Source: Limonium bicolor
Lineage: Eukaryota > Streptophyta > Magnoliopsida > Caryophyllales > Plumbaginaceae
Assembly: GCA_023374045.1 (NCBI GenBank)
Contig: CM041776.1
Coordinates: forward strand, 472,429,375-472,493,374
Length of the DNA stretch: 64,000 nt
Direction of reading: 5' to 3'
The stretch's first letter is position 1, and each line of letters begins with the position of its first letter. Made by a program: the position numbers and the translations under genes. Of the stretch, positions 23,001 through 34,208 are shown piece by piece. The notes below the pieces were generated by a model. That model was given only the letters and a program-made list of their open reading frames with translations, was not told the origin of the DNA and searched no databases.

Positions 23001-23189
23001 TGACCCGCTTAAAGTCACGTTTTCCCGGTTACCTCAAAAAACGTGCTTTAAGGTTTGTTAGTGTTTTTAATCCATTTTAAGGATCCGTTTTCTTCGGGGT
23101 TTGTTCCCTCATGATTATTTATGCATAATTAAGCTTCCAAATCACTTATTAGCCTAATTAATCACTATTTTTAATTACGGAGTACTTCA
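20015..23189 (-). repeat. Inverted, left-truncated copy of the el1 LTR
   Basis: Reverse-complement similarity to about 12464-15790 can be followed by eye. Matching points include the block with accgacttaa, the cacgcgtggccgaaactata segment, tgcacgaat followed by an aagataaatgca-type match, the GC array, the tgtgtccac segment and the gcgggtcaaatagactcg segment. The right end ggagtacttca (23179-23189) is the LTR terminus with two transitions. The part equivalent to 15790-16652 is absent at the left, where the AT-rich block begins. With the el1 LTR it forms a large imperfect inverted repeat. Confidence 0.75.
20878..21285. repeat. Tandem array of ~60-80-bp GC-rich units
   Basis: About six units of the type ccgaccgaccttgcaagtcc followed by ggtcccaaggtcggtc, spaced by variable AT-richer sequence. 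Each unit is self-complementary (ccgacc/ggtcgg). The 161-codon open frame at 21001-21486 and the antisense frames are by-products of the array. It is an expanded version of the two-copy block at 14752-14876. Confidence 0.85.
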
Positions 23190-23967
23190 TTTGCTCAAGA
23201 ATAAAATAGACAGACGGACACGAGAGATAAATGACATGGTCAAACGCCCTTTGACCAAAAAATTCCCTCAATCAACCCCACTAAATAGGTCAACTTGTCG
23301 GCTATATGTGCATTCTTTTTCCATTTCTGTGTGTCCGATCAGGATTTACCCAATTCTCACTTGCATGGGCCTGTTCATGTTCAGCCTCCTTCATGCGCAT
23401 GCAGCCCTCTTGTCTCTGTGGAAATCGGTCCAAACCAATGCTCCTCACATGAATGAAAAGGAGAACAATAAATCATGAAATCGGTTGATGATTGAATTCT
23501 TAGCTCTGGTGCGTACCGTCTTCAATTCTCCACTTACATGGATTCATCATCATTAGTCCAATAGTGTGGTGCGGCCCAATCATTGATAAATAATATGTCA
23601 ATCCACTAAATCCAAAACTCTCGACTCTTTTATATGGTTTGCATGGTCCGAACCAGCCTAAAATATAGAAGAGCTGTTTTGACCCCGTTTAGTCCCGATT
23701 CGATCGTTACACTCTTGACACATATTCATAGATTTTTTCTTCAGTGTTTTTCACTTGTTTAAGCATATAACATAAATTAACACATAACCAAAGGAATTTA
23801 TCACATAATATAATAAAGTAACAATCAAGTTAAACATAAAAATATGGATAAATTCTGCACTTATCACAATGCAAGGTTACATTTTATTTATGATAAAGAG
23901 ATAGAGCAAAGGATTAACAAACAAGAGATAGTGGGGGAGAGACGTGCAGGAACGTGCACTGTTGTTG
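23190..23967. other. Intergenic, nothing recognised
   Basis: Moderately AT-rich with no coding sequence, terminal repeat or known element that I can identify. A 95-codon open frame at 23191-23478 has no family resemblance. Confidence 0.5.
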
Positions 23968-24262
23968 TAGCTTTCCTAGGGTGGTGGGAGGTTGGGTGGT
24001 GTTGGTAATCTTTTTTGAATTTATTTTATTTTTACATTGTCGTCACTGACTTGATAGTATTTTAGGGTTTGTGGTTTAGGGTCTGCACTGCAAACCCTAC
24101 AAATACCTTCAACGTTTTTAGCTTTCCTAGGGTGGTTTTTAGGGTGAGAGGTGTAGGGTAATCTTTTTTGAAGTCATTTTATACTTTATATTGTCGTCAC
24201 TGACTCGACAATTTTCCCTAATCCCTAAACCACAGACCCTACAAATTCTTTCAACGTTGTAG
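23968..24262. repeat. Tandem duplication of a ~150-bp unit
   Basis: Two diverged copies (about 23968-24118 and 24119-24262) each start tagctttcctagggtggt. Each contains gtaatcttttttgaa and ttgtcgtcactgact and ends in a ccctacaaat...ttcaacgtt segment. No coding sequence. Confidence 0.7.
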
Positions 24263-24390
24263 TATTTATGACTATAAATAATTATAATTTCCATATTATT
24301 ATTAAAGAAGATTCATTTTGTTAATGAATAAGATTCACTTATAAAATACGTAATATACACTTATTCCAAAAAATATGAAATTTTAGGATA

Positions 24391-24515
24391 ACCTAAATAT
24401 ATTCAAGATTTTTTTTATAAGTGGGGTATGTTTTGAGCCCAGGACCTTTGGTTCGAGGATATCACTCCTCTACCGACCAAGCCACGTGGGCTTGACACCT
24501 AAATATATTCAAGAT
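24391..24515 (-). mobile_element. Short tRNA-derived SINE with 19-bp target duplication
   Basis: A perfect 19-bp direct repeat (acctaaatatattcaagat at 24391-24409 and 24497-24515) flanks an 87-bp insert, 24410-24496. Reversed, the insert begins with CAAGCCCACGTGGCTTGG and TCGGTAGAGG, which fits a pol III A box. It then has a tRNA-like GGTCCTGGGCTC block and ends in an A run (seen as T's at the left end). Target duplication, A tail and tRNA-like head together define a SINE. It is very short and, with a perfect duplication, recent. It moves only with LINE machinery. Confidence 0.75.
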
Positions 24516-24784
24516 ACACCTTGTTTTGAAGAGCACAAAATATGATAAACAGTGGTATCATTTTTTTACACTTATATTTTGTTATAAAACTTTGAAATTA
24601 TATATATATATATTCCTTTAATTTACTTTTTGACTCTCACCACACACCTAGTCTCTTGACTTGACTTGATTCCCACCAACAACACACTATTGCATTTTAT
24701 TTATGATAAAGAGATCGAGGGACGGATTAAAAAAAATGATATAGTGGGGGAAGAGATGTACAAAAACACACGCTCTACTGTTTT

Positions 24785-25345
24785 TTTTTTATTGGGAAAA
24801 TTTCATCCATCACTCATGATGTTTGGTAAAATTACACACCCCACCTACGAGGTTTCAAAAATTACTTTCTCCATCCATGTGATTTCCTTTGTTTTACATC
24901 CAACAACTTTCCTAATTTTCTTTCAACTTAGGAGATGCTTAAATGTTGTCCAAACTTGATGAAACTTTACATGGACGAAGCTAAAGTGTTATATTCTTGT
25001 TTAACGCAAAATCCAAAGTTTTTTAAGCTCATATGTGATCCGTGGAACCCAATGAAACACGTGACACATGAACGTGTTTTCATTGGATCCCACATGTCAC
25101 ATGTGAGCTTAAAAATCTATAGATTTGACACTGGACAAAAATATAACAATTTAGTATCATCCATGTAAAGTTTGATCAAGTTTGGACAATATTTAAGTAT
25201 CCCCTACATTGAAAGAAAATTGGAAAAGTTGCTAGATGTAAAATAGGGGAAACCATATGGGTGGGAAAAATAATTTTTGAAACCTCATGGGTGGGATGTG
25301 TAATTACACCAAACTTCATGGATAGAGATGTAATTTTTCCTTTTT
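24785..25345. mobile_element. Foldback (near-perfect palindromic) element
   Basis: The left half (from about 24785) and right half (to about 25345) are reverse complements around a centre near 25065. Matching arms include aatttcatcca/atgtaattt near the ends, gtccaaacttgatgaaactt opposite aagtttgatcaagtttggac, and gctcatatgtgatc opposite cacatgtgagc near the centre. The whole ~560 bp can fold into one long hairpin. It has no coding capacity; the two open frames over it are shadows. Foldback MITE or inverted duplication are both possible. Confidence 0.8.
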
Positions 25346-25448
25346 AATTTGTATATTTGTTTGACAGCTTTAAAACTATGATAAGTTAAAATAATTTTTT
25401 AGTGGTTTTAAACCACTAAAAATGTCGAGTATTCTCTTTTATGTACTA
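25346..25448. other. Short spacer
   Basis: AT-rich, nothing recognised; contains a small inverted repeat (agtggttttaaaccact). Confidence 0.4.
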
Positions 25449-26468
25449 CTAGTGAAGAATTAGGGATGGCAATGGGTCGGGTTCGGGTCGGGTGGAGCCT
25501 CACCCGCACCCATCACCCGTTTTATCAACTCCACCCGAATCCGACCCGTCACCCGATAACTTTCACCCATCACCCGATCCACCCGTCACCCACGGGTGAA
25601 CCGGGTGGATCGGGTGATAAACGGGTGAAATATTGATGTGAAATTTTTTTAACTCAACTCAGCACCTTGTCACACATTGAAGGGTGAATTTCAAGGGCTG
25701 AGTGGATTATTTATAAGTAAGGAAACTCAATCTATGAACTAATATTTCGATGTGGGATTGGAGGAAGTTGCCTCATGTAGTTACTAGCCTCCCACATCAT
25801 TTCTAAGATCTTGTTTTCAATACTTCAAGTACTCGTTTACTATAGTTATTTATAGAAGTCGAGTACAATAGTCTTTCTCATTTTCTGTACTTCATATGGT
25901 CGTTCTCTATACTTATTTATAAGTAAGCAAACTCAATCTATGAACTAATATTTCGATGTGGGACTAGAGGAAGTTGCCTCATGTAGCTACTAACCTCCCA
26001 CATCATTTCTGAAACGTTGTTTTCTATATTTCATATACTCGTTTTCTATACTTACATATAGTAGTTGAGTATACTTGTTTCTTATACTCCATCTGTAGAA
26101 GTTTAGTGCAGTAATCATGGAAATTAAAGATTGAACTGAAAAGTTTGAACATTGCTGCAGCCCCCCCCCCCCCCCCCCCCGTTTCTTTTATAACTGAAAC
26201 AGAGAAATGTTTTCTATCCATTTTCGATGTGGGAGGTTGTCTACTAGGCTTCAGAATCACTCGGCTCCCACATTATTTTCTTGTTATATTTGCGAACACT
26301 TTGTATACTATAACACGAATAAGAAGCATGTAATGTGATGAATACGGGTGGTCGGGTCGGGTGGTCGGGTGGAAAATGTACATCCGACCTGACCCATCAC
26401 CCGTGTGTGCTTCACCCGTTTTATCGGGTCGGGTGAAACGGATACCCGACACCCATTGCCATCCCTAC
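25449..26468. mobile_element. Non-autonomous hAT-like element
   Basis: Terminal inverted repeats are tagggatggcaatgggt at the left and acccattgccatccct at the right (ends near 25450 and 26468). Subterminal gggtcgggt/acccgaccc repeats follow on both sides. Flanks gtgaagaat and ctgaagat resemble a decayed 8-bp duplication. The interior holds two ~100-bp direct repeats (25708-25815 and 25918-26015, each with aatatttcgatgtgggac or close), a third partial copy at about 26219, and a 20-base C run. No transposase is seen. Confidence 0.65.
26161..26180. repeat. Poly(C) run of 20
   Basis: Twenty consecutive C between gctgcag and gtttctttt. The poly-Gly/Pro frames over it are artefacts. Length may be unreliable in the assembly. 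Confidence 0.9.
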
Positions 26469-26785
26469 TGAAGATCGCATTCTCTACCTTGTTTTTTGAA
26501 ACCAACAAATACATTTATTTTAAGAGCAAATAAAGTGAACATAAGCTTTGTCAACACTTTTGACTCTACTTACCTAATAAATACCTGACGCTAGAAATTT
26601 GGGTATAAAGGGTGTGGCAAATTTAATTATTTTAATCATTAACCGCATAAAATAGTACAAAACATGATTCACTACAGAAAAACGATTATATTGTCTTCAA
26701 AAAAAAAAAAAAGACAAACAAGCATACATACATGCGCCAATACTGCAACTGTAGTGAGAAAATCGAGTTACAACCTATACTTATA
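26469..26785 (-). other. 3' flank of the P450 gene
   Basis: AT-rich. It contains an A run near 26700-26712 that on the gene's strand is a T run about 75 bases past the stop. It probably holds the 3' UTR; no polyadenylation signal can be assigned with confidence. Confidence 0.4.
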
Positions 26786-27424
26786 TTACACAATATTTTG
26801 ATAGAGCTCCCGAGGTAGCCGTGGTGTGAGCAGGACATCAAGGGGAGAGATCTTAGAACTTGTCATACCAGCACCCTCATTCATGTCAATGGGTTTACCC
26901 GAAGGAGATGAAAGCTCGAACCCATGCAACAAATTAGCAAGAGTAAAAGACAAAGACTGGAGAGCGAAGGATATCCCTGGGCAGATTCTCCTTCCAGCAC
27001 CAAATGGGATTATCTCAAAGTTTTGACCCCTCACGTCCCAGTCCTTGTGAGTGTCCAAGGAGAACCTCTCAGGAAAAAAGTCGTCAGCCCGATCCCCCCA
27101 TACGTGGGGATCTCGGTGGATCTTGTGAAGGTTGACAAACAACCTCGTTCCAGCTGGGATATAATAGCCACTCAAGACAACATCCTCGATGGATTCTCGA
27201 GGCACAGACAACGGACCTGCTGGGTATAATCGTAGTGTTTCCTTGATTATGGCTTGTAGGTACACAAACTGATGCAAGTCTGTTTCCTCCACTAGTCTTT
27301 CTCTGCTGACGTGTGAGTCTATCTCAGCCTGTGCTTTCTTGAGGATGGTGGGATTGTTCAAGAGTAAGGATAAAGCCCATGTTAAAGTGATCGAAGTGGT
27401 GTCTGCCCCTGCTAGAATTATTGC
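26786..27424 (-). CDS. CYP82-like cytochrome P450, exon 2
   Basis: This exon encodes 212 residues and a stop with no break. It holds the catalytic C-terminal half of a plant P450: I-helix AGADTT (exon residues 5-10), the K-helix ExxR as ETLR (62-65), FPERF (117-121) and the haem loop FGAGRRICPG (141-150) with Cys at 148. The sequence around YPAGPLSVPRES, LHKIHRDP and DVRGQNFEIIPFGAGRR is characteristic of the CYP82 family. These are microsomal mono-oxygenases of specialised metabolism (terpenoid, alkaloid or phenolic substrates). The substrate cannot be read from sequence. The exon starts after a minus-strand acceptor reading ttaaaacag at phase 0, the usual single-intron position before the I helix. 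Exon 1 lies 7.3 kb away at 34732-35714 and is damaged, so this half may belong to a pseudogene. Confidence 0.85.
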   Translation of the reverse strand, partial: AIILAGADTTSITLTWALSLLLNNPTILKKAQAEIDSHVSRERLVEETDLHQFVYLQAIIKETLRLYPAGPLSVPRESIEDVVLSGYYIPAGTRLFVNLHKIHRDPHVWGDRADDFFPERFSLDTHKDWDVRGQNFEIIPFGAGRRICPGISFALQSLSFTLANLLHGFELSSPSGKPIDMNEGAGMTSSKISPLDVLLTPRLPRELYQNIV

Positions 27425-27639
27425 CTGTTTTAACAATACAGATTAGTAATTATGATAGATTGTTCATTACATAATTATTCTATAGATCTAATCTTTCTCT
27501 AGGAAGTACATTTCTCCCATTTTCACTTAGAATTTTACTATGTGAAAATTCTTCAAGTTCAAAGGTTGTTACATAACCCTTACTAGATTACTCCTCAACA
27601 ATTGGCCAAGTAGCTTATAAGAACTTAAAAATGAAGCGA

Positions 27640-28360
27640 TCCCAGTTGGTGCAAAGATGGGATCAGAGATAGGTGAACCACTGGTAGATCAAACATCCTT
27701 TAGAAAAATGATGGGATCATTGTTTTATCGATAGCCAACAAACCAGACATCATGTACAACGTGTGTTTCTGCGCAAGGTTTCAGGCTGACCCAAGGGAAA
27801 GACATCTCAACGCTGTAAAAAGGATTACGAGATACTTGAAAGGAACACAAGCACTAGGGTTGTTCTATCCTAAAAATTCCAAGTACTCAATCTTTGGATA
27901 TTCCGATGTAAAATGTGGAAGATCCATCACTAATAGGAAGAGCACATTAGGGACAACCTTCTTCATGGGATCTTGTCTTGTGGGATGGGGCTCCAAGAAA
28001 TAGAACTTTGTAGCAATTTTTACCATAGAATCTGAATACATGGTAGCTAATTCATGTAGTGCTCAACTATTGTAGTTAAAGCAACAAGTAAAAGACTACG
28101 ATATAGAGTGTGGTAAGCTTCATATTATTAGTGATAACACTAGTGTTATTTCAATATCTAAAAGTCATGTCCATCATTTTAGAACTAAGAATATTGACAT
28201 AACACATCATTTCTTGCATGATTGTTGTGAGAAAGGCCTAATTTGTCTAAAATATGTTAGCTCTAAAGAATAACGTGAAGATGTGTTTACCAAGCCTCTT
28301 AGCAAAGAGATATTCAACAAGATCCTCGACGATCTTGGCATAATTTTTATGGCTTAAAAA
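27640..28360 (+). pseudogene. Ty1/copia pol fragment (end of RT and RNase H)
   Basis: An open frame at 27752-28003 and its continuation with stops read RHLNAVKRITRYLKGTQALG, FGYSDVKCGRSITNRKST and, further on, ISKSHVHHFRTKNIDITHH and DVFTKPLSKEIF. This is the conserved tail of copia reverse transcriptase/RNase H: the YLKGT and GYSDADWAG-like region (here SDVKCG, so an RNase H acidic residue is changed), then the TK.IDI..HF and TK.L motifs. Stops at about 28001 and 28076 and others make it non-functional. It lies antisense to the P450 inside its intron. No LTR was identified with certainty. Confidence 0.8.
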
Positions 28361-31300
28361 CTCAGACTACATCCCTCAGTGACATCTAACAAATATGTTA
28401 GTGGTCACATCCCTAACAGGTAGGTACCTTGATGGTAAATGTTCATGTTAATGATATCTAGATATTTGAGCAACAGGTTAAGCCTTATAGAGAATGTAAC
28501 ATCCACTTAATAAGTTTTAGAATGTTAAAACGGTCGGATCTACCTTATGTCCTCGCTTGTGTGTAGGAGTAGAATTTATTTTTACCAAATCCGGTAAAAA
28601 TATAACCGCTTGAATAATACTATTGAAAGTAGGGTATGTGAGTGACCTTGTCAGTGAGTGCAATAAACGGAATACGTGAGAAACAACAAAGATCACTTTA
28701 CTCAATTGCTTCATGTGTTTCATATTTTCTCATTCTCTCAATATTTTCTTATGATTGTGTGAATTTTTGAACTCCACAAAACTCTCTAACAGTCTTTGTG
28801 GTAGTTAAGTGACTAGCTTCAATTCACATTTCTCTCTTCGATAAAATTCTTTAAATGGTTCCACAAAGGCTAGTTAAGGGTGCTAAGGGTTCCTAAGGGT
28901 TGGCATTCATTGAGGAAACATCTGCTCAGCCAATTGATCACCAGCAAGTAGCTTAGGCAGTGGCGGAAGACATACCAAGGATGTTCCCAACATCAAAAGT
29001 GGATCTCATGGTGAAGATCCTTGAGGTGGAAGAGCTCATAGAGGCGGAGATGGCGTATATGGAGATGTATCCCCCCAAGCGCGCCAAGAAAGCTAAAGGT
29101 TCTACTTCTCTGATAAGTGGTTCTAGTTAAATGATAGTTCCTTTACCTACATAATTCGAGCCATAACTACCCATCATTGAGAGCTCCCCAAGTGCATAAG
29201 TGAAAGCTAAAACACAACTCTCACCATCTACTGCCCCATTCTCTAAATAAAGAAGAAAACTAACCCATTCACAAAAAACAAGCTGTTATGTAATCAAACT
29301 ACCATCAACAAGCAAGCACCACAAAAACCAAAAAGCCAAAACCCTAGCTCCACAAACCAAAAGTCTAAAATAACGAAGGATGAGTCTCATCCCCGTGGTA
29401 AGATGGATGAAGGATAACTCTTCGATCAAATCATCAAAGATCTGGGCTCTGGGAAGAAGCTTGAGAAGCAATTTACAACAGTAGGATTTGACCTCAACGA
29501 CTCAATCAAAGATTCAGAAGAGAAGGAAGAATAGGTTAGTGAAGCTGTTAGTGACCAAGAAGATAAACAAGAAGAAGAGAAGGAGGAGTTAGAACAAGAA
29601 GGAGAAGAGGACCGTGAGGAAGAAAAGGAAGAAGAAAAAGAAGAAGAGGAGGAAAAAGAAGAGCAGACAATAGAGGGAGAAAAAAAGGTGAGGATTCAGA
29701 GGATCGAGATGTTGGCTCTGAAAACGAAGAGAAAGACGAAGAGGAGGAAGATGAACTACAAAGTGAGGAGATAAGTAGTCCGGAAAGGTCCCCGGTAAAA
29801 GAATAACAACAAGGAGTTGGTGATCAGTAAGCCTATATAGGAGGTATACACCGATAAGCATGTAATTGAGGAGTTCACACTAAAGGCAAGGTAACTGAGC
29901 AACGGGGTGTATATGATAAGGTTGGGTTGGAGCTGCTTAACAAAATGAAACTTCAACCAGTGGATATGATGCTATTACCCAAGGACCCCAAGAAGGTGAA
30001 GGAAGAGAAGTGCCCGCTCAGTAAACGTAAGTTACCACTTCAAGAGGCTGTCAGTGGGGAGGCTGTTGAGATTGCTGGTGGCATTGTTACACTCGAGGAT
30101 GAGGATTCAAATTTTTTGGATAATGTCAAAGTCAATGTGCTAGTTAAAATAGCTAGCAGTTCCTTCATTAATAAAATAGTTACTTATGGTCATCTTATTG
30201 AATCAATGTGTTCGACAAAGGCATTACAAGGCAAGTGAAGATAAATGAATGGTGAAAATGATTGAAATCAAACAATAAGAATAGGAAAAATGGATAATTT
30301 ATTGTTTGGGTGTGAAGGAAGTGTTGTCCAATCAGCTAAGGCCACTCAAACTTTATTAGGTAATTAATGGTTCATGTTTAACCAGTAGTATGGATTGGAG
30401 AGTGGTTGTTGATAACCAGAGAGTTATTAGTGTAGTGGGTGGAAGTAATCAGTATAAAAGAAGGATTGCAAGACCTTGAATAACTCTTCAGATGTGTCAA
30501 CTCGAATTGATAAAAATACTTGTCAAATCCAATCTAGTATTTATTGGGAGAGGAGAAGAGTCAGAGATTAGTGTCAAGTCCTTAATATCAAACATCGATA
30601 ATGAAGACAAGGAAGAGAACCTACTCGGCTTAGGGAATTTGTTTCAAGATATGTTTGTTGCTTTATGTGATCCAGTGGCCAATTCCCGCAAAGCCAAGTT
30701 TTAGGTGCACAGGCTAGATCAACACCAAGAGCTCAATGTAAGGAGAACACTAATTATAATGCCAAAAGACTTCACTCTTTATAATATAATTACCTAATGT
30801 TTTAACTTCACCTCTACACCTTAACCGAAATCCAAAATAAAAGCATGAGTCATGTTCGCTTTACTAATCCAGGGGGTACTATATCAAATATGGATGAGGA
30901 AGCAGAAGAATGCCTATGTTTTAATCTCCCTCTATTTTTATTATTTTGTATATTAAGGCCTATAACGCTTGTAGATGTAGGTTGATTTCATATATGTTCA
31001 TACTATATTTAACTATGACATACTCTACGTGCAATATAAATCAAAATGTACTTTGTACGAAAGATGCAAATGTTGTTGTTTTTGTTCAAAATCTCAAAAT
31101 ACCGACATATCTAATAAAACTGTTGCAATGACCGAGTAAACAGTAGTCTGGATTATACAGGGATGACGCTCTCGCTAACATTCTCTCCCCTCTCCTTCCA
31201 TCCGTCATCTTGTCTCCAACCAAACAATATGTCTTCCCCACCATCACCACAGCTGCCTAACCATTCCCTAACTTCAAACACCACACTTTACAACTTATGG

Positions 31301-31412
31301 TCAATAGCTCAGCAACTAAGCCCCCCTTCTTAATGTTCTCTCCCCTACCAAAAAGTATTGTCCAACTCTAAACTTCCTGAAACAAAACTTTCTAAGTAAA
31401 CCCCCGCGCCAT
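28361..31412 (+). other. Unassigned coding-like debris in the P450 intron
   Basis: Plus-strand fragments read as protein without matching a family I recognise. Examples are a stretch from about 28856 (MVPQRLVKGAKG), a long Glu/Lys-rich acidic tract at about 29530-29815, and an 103-codon frame at 29927-30238. Several in-frame stops, mostly TAG or TAA, interrupt them. The stretch lies downstream of a copia RNase H on the same strand and before 31413. It could be the extra 3' ORF some copia lineages carry, or a separate captured sequence. T-rich antisense frames at 29589-29956 are shadows of the acidic tract. Confidence 0.35.
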
Positions 31413-32165
31413 ATGAGCAACCAAGACATGGGTGAAGAAGAAGACGCGTCAACAATGTTTGTTGATAACCAGCATAAGCCCACATCTCTAGGCACACTAT
31501 GGAGAATTTTTTAGCCTTTTGGCTTAATAATCAATATCCACAAACCACTTAAGAGACATATAGCTACTAACACTAGATATGTGTTCATGGGCTTTGAGAG
31601 TAAACAACAAGCAACAAGGGCTATAGCAAAGACTAACGGGCTTTGGGTGGATAGTCGGAGAATATCCACACAAACCGCTAGGCCACTTAGGAAACCAAAG
31701 AGGGTATGGAACTCTCCGAGTCCTAGACCACAAGCGCAGCCACAATACACAACCCATAATGATGCACCTTAGTGGCCACCGTGCAATGCATGGGAAGGTT
31801 CAAGTATACAGGAATCGGCAAATGAGGACTTCAAGGGTCCAGTTAAGTTGTCCCCATCCAACCTACTAATTCCAAGGCTCGAAGTTAGTGCTACTATCCG
31901 GAAGTGCAAGACCAAACTGGATCAAGTTCGTGAAGCCCTAGGTCCAAATGGTGGAGTAATGCACATTCTAGCAAGATCCGCTTATGATTTCATTATCATA
32001 TTCCAAAACGAGGACGGAAAGAAGACAACAGTTTCTACAGGGTCAAAATTGGAGGAATGGAGAATGGACTGTAGAACTGTGGATGGAGACTCAAGTAGTC
32101 AAAAAACACTTGGTAAATGTAGCAATATAGGGGCATTCTCCCCTGGTGTGAAACTACTGTGTTGA
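31413..32165 (+). pseudogene. LINE ORF1-like RRM protein, decayed
   Basis: One frame runs 251 codons with two TAG stops (in TTT-TAG-CCT and CCT-TAG-TGG contexts). It reads SLGTLWRIF, PFGLIINIHKPLKRHIATN, then TRYVFMGFESKQQATRAI and NGLWVDSRRI. This is the two-RNP layout of an RNA-recognition motif (RNP2 near the start, RNP1 as RYVFMGF). Plant L1-type LINEs encode this kind of RRM followed by a basic linker in ORF1. The second half (LEVSATIRKCKTKLDQVREAL) is not recognised. A host RRM protein is the alternative, but stops and TE-rich context favour a LINE relic. Confidence 0.5.
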
Positions 32166-34208
32166 ATATCCTAGAGAAGTTCGGGAGGTGAAAGAGATTG
32201 AGACTAACTTGAATATTCTCCCAGCCAACCTTGATGTGTTCACTACAATGGAGACGACAACCTTCAAGATCCTAAATGAAGAAGTCGAGGTCATTTTTTA
32301 TCACAAAACTTCAACAGTGGATGTGATCGAAGTATGAACCGGTGAGCTGGGGGAGAACTTAGCGGCGGCAAGCAAGATAGTAAACGCCTCTGATACCGAA
32401 AATAGCCAAATACATGTCGTGCATGGCGATAGTGCAAATGGAACGTCGAAGCAGCAACAAAGCGTCGAAGTGGAGGTGGAATTGACAATAATTCCAGAGC
32501 AGGTCCTGAGATGGAATTCAAAGTACACATGTAATGGCCTAACGGTTGGAATCCCAAGATTGGTATTAAATGAGGGGAACATATGTTGTATTATGTTTGT
32601 CTCTACTTATGGCCAGCTTTCATGGAGAACGACGTGCATGGGTAATTGGGACACATGGGCTGACACGAATCTTTTGGAAGCATATGAATTTCGTGTTGTT
32701 TAGGCACAACTGGGGATAAATAGAATTATGGCAAAGTTATTATTACTATTAGAAAGCACCTGCTAGGTTGAGGTTAATGGTATGAAGGAGTTTCAAAAAG
32801 ATGAGACAACATCTAAATTAAATATGCTCATCATGAGGAATGGCGATTGTGAGGAGTTAGATAGTCCAAGCCCACTCTAATTACAACACGTTCCAGTAAA
32901 TGAAGGAAATCAGAATCGTGAAGATATTAGCTCAGATAACTCAATAAGCTCAGACGAAGAGGAGTAGTACCAGGGTATGTATTTTAGATCTCCTAATAAT
33001 CCAAATAACGATAGACCTACATCGATGGGCCCAAATCCCATAAAAGGAATCGAGAAAAAGTAAACGGGCAACAACTCTGTAACAAGAAATCAAAGCACGT
33101 AACCACTAGAGTGTCTATAGAAGCAAGAAAATGTCTCAAGTACGGGCAGTGCAGTCCATCATCTGAGGCAAGAAAATGCTTCAAATATGGCCAACGTTTG
33201 GGCATTACTTATCCATACCTAAGCAAGTCGCTAGCTAACATTGATTGTATTTTCCTACGAGGTGGGAAGGTTTCTTGATCACAAAAGGTTGGAAAGACGA
33301 AGTAATGTGCATGTCATATCCCTCCTCTAATTCATGCACAAATTATCCTATAGTAAAAAAGTTCTACAAAGGTTGGATTACTGGGATGATTTCCTTCATA
33401 AAAGGCTAGCGACAAAGGAAAAGTTGGTCGTGTTCTATTTGACTGCATATAAGGCATGTCGATTGGTGAAATCGTCAAATGTACTTGTATCCAATTTCAT
33501 GGTGGAGTGAGGTGCAACAACTGAAAAGACTAAGCCTTAGTATGGGTTATAAAGAAAACCGCTTCTTCAATTGTGGTTGAAATGGTGATGATCTAGGATC
33601 TAATGTGGATCCTTAATCTGTTGGCGGTATAGCTAAGGACTATGTAGGGATGTACTTTCTCTCTTGGCTTCCGCTGTATGGTTGCATTTAACACAACTTT
33701 TGCTGTTTTTACAGCACGCTAATTAAAAAAAATACTCACTACTACAAAAAGTATAGATAATGATATTTTTTTTAACCTCACTTAATAAAGTGTAGTAATT
33801 TTTTTTATTTTTTAATATAACTACCCTATTTAATCACACTTCTTTGTGTAGAATTCTATAGTAAGAACTTTTGTTAAATATAGGTATATATATGTATATG
33901 TGAAATACAAAAATCTCTAATATCTCTATATCAGTTAGGGAGACATTTATATTGGAAAAAAATTAATTTTCCACTGTGTAAAACATTTAAACTTAAAAGT
34001 GTGAGCTGGCCAAGAGCGCGCATGAAAATAGGGCGAAAAAATGTTGTCGTGGTATGAAAAGCCAAAAACAGCTTCCGAGAGGAAATTAATAACGCGTCAT
34101 ACTTCCGCGTCGTATTTGTATTTGTCATGCATGCTTGGCAATAATTATTGTTGTCTGTATATGATATGGTCCCTTCTATCCAGGAAAGGGCAAGAACACA
34201 TAATCAGG
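32166..34208 (+). other. Probable continuation of LINE-like debris
   Basis: Fragments on the plus strand (32419-32703, and 33110-33240 with SSEARKCFKYGQRLGITYP) look like ORF1 tail material, but no endonuclease or RT follows. From about 33720 to 34200 the sequence is AT-rich and uninformative. Confidence 0.35.

Noticed and set aside
24410..24496. Possible tRNA gene on the minus strand
   Set aside because: Too diverged for a full cloverleaf, and the A tail plus 19-bp duplication identify a SINE.
29589..29956. Phe/Leu-rich minus-strand frames resembling a membrane protein
   Set aside because: Complement of the Glu/Lys-rich plus-strand tract.
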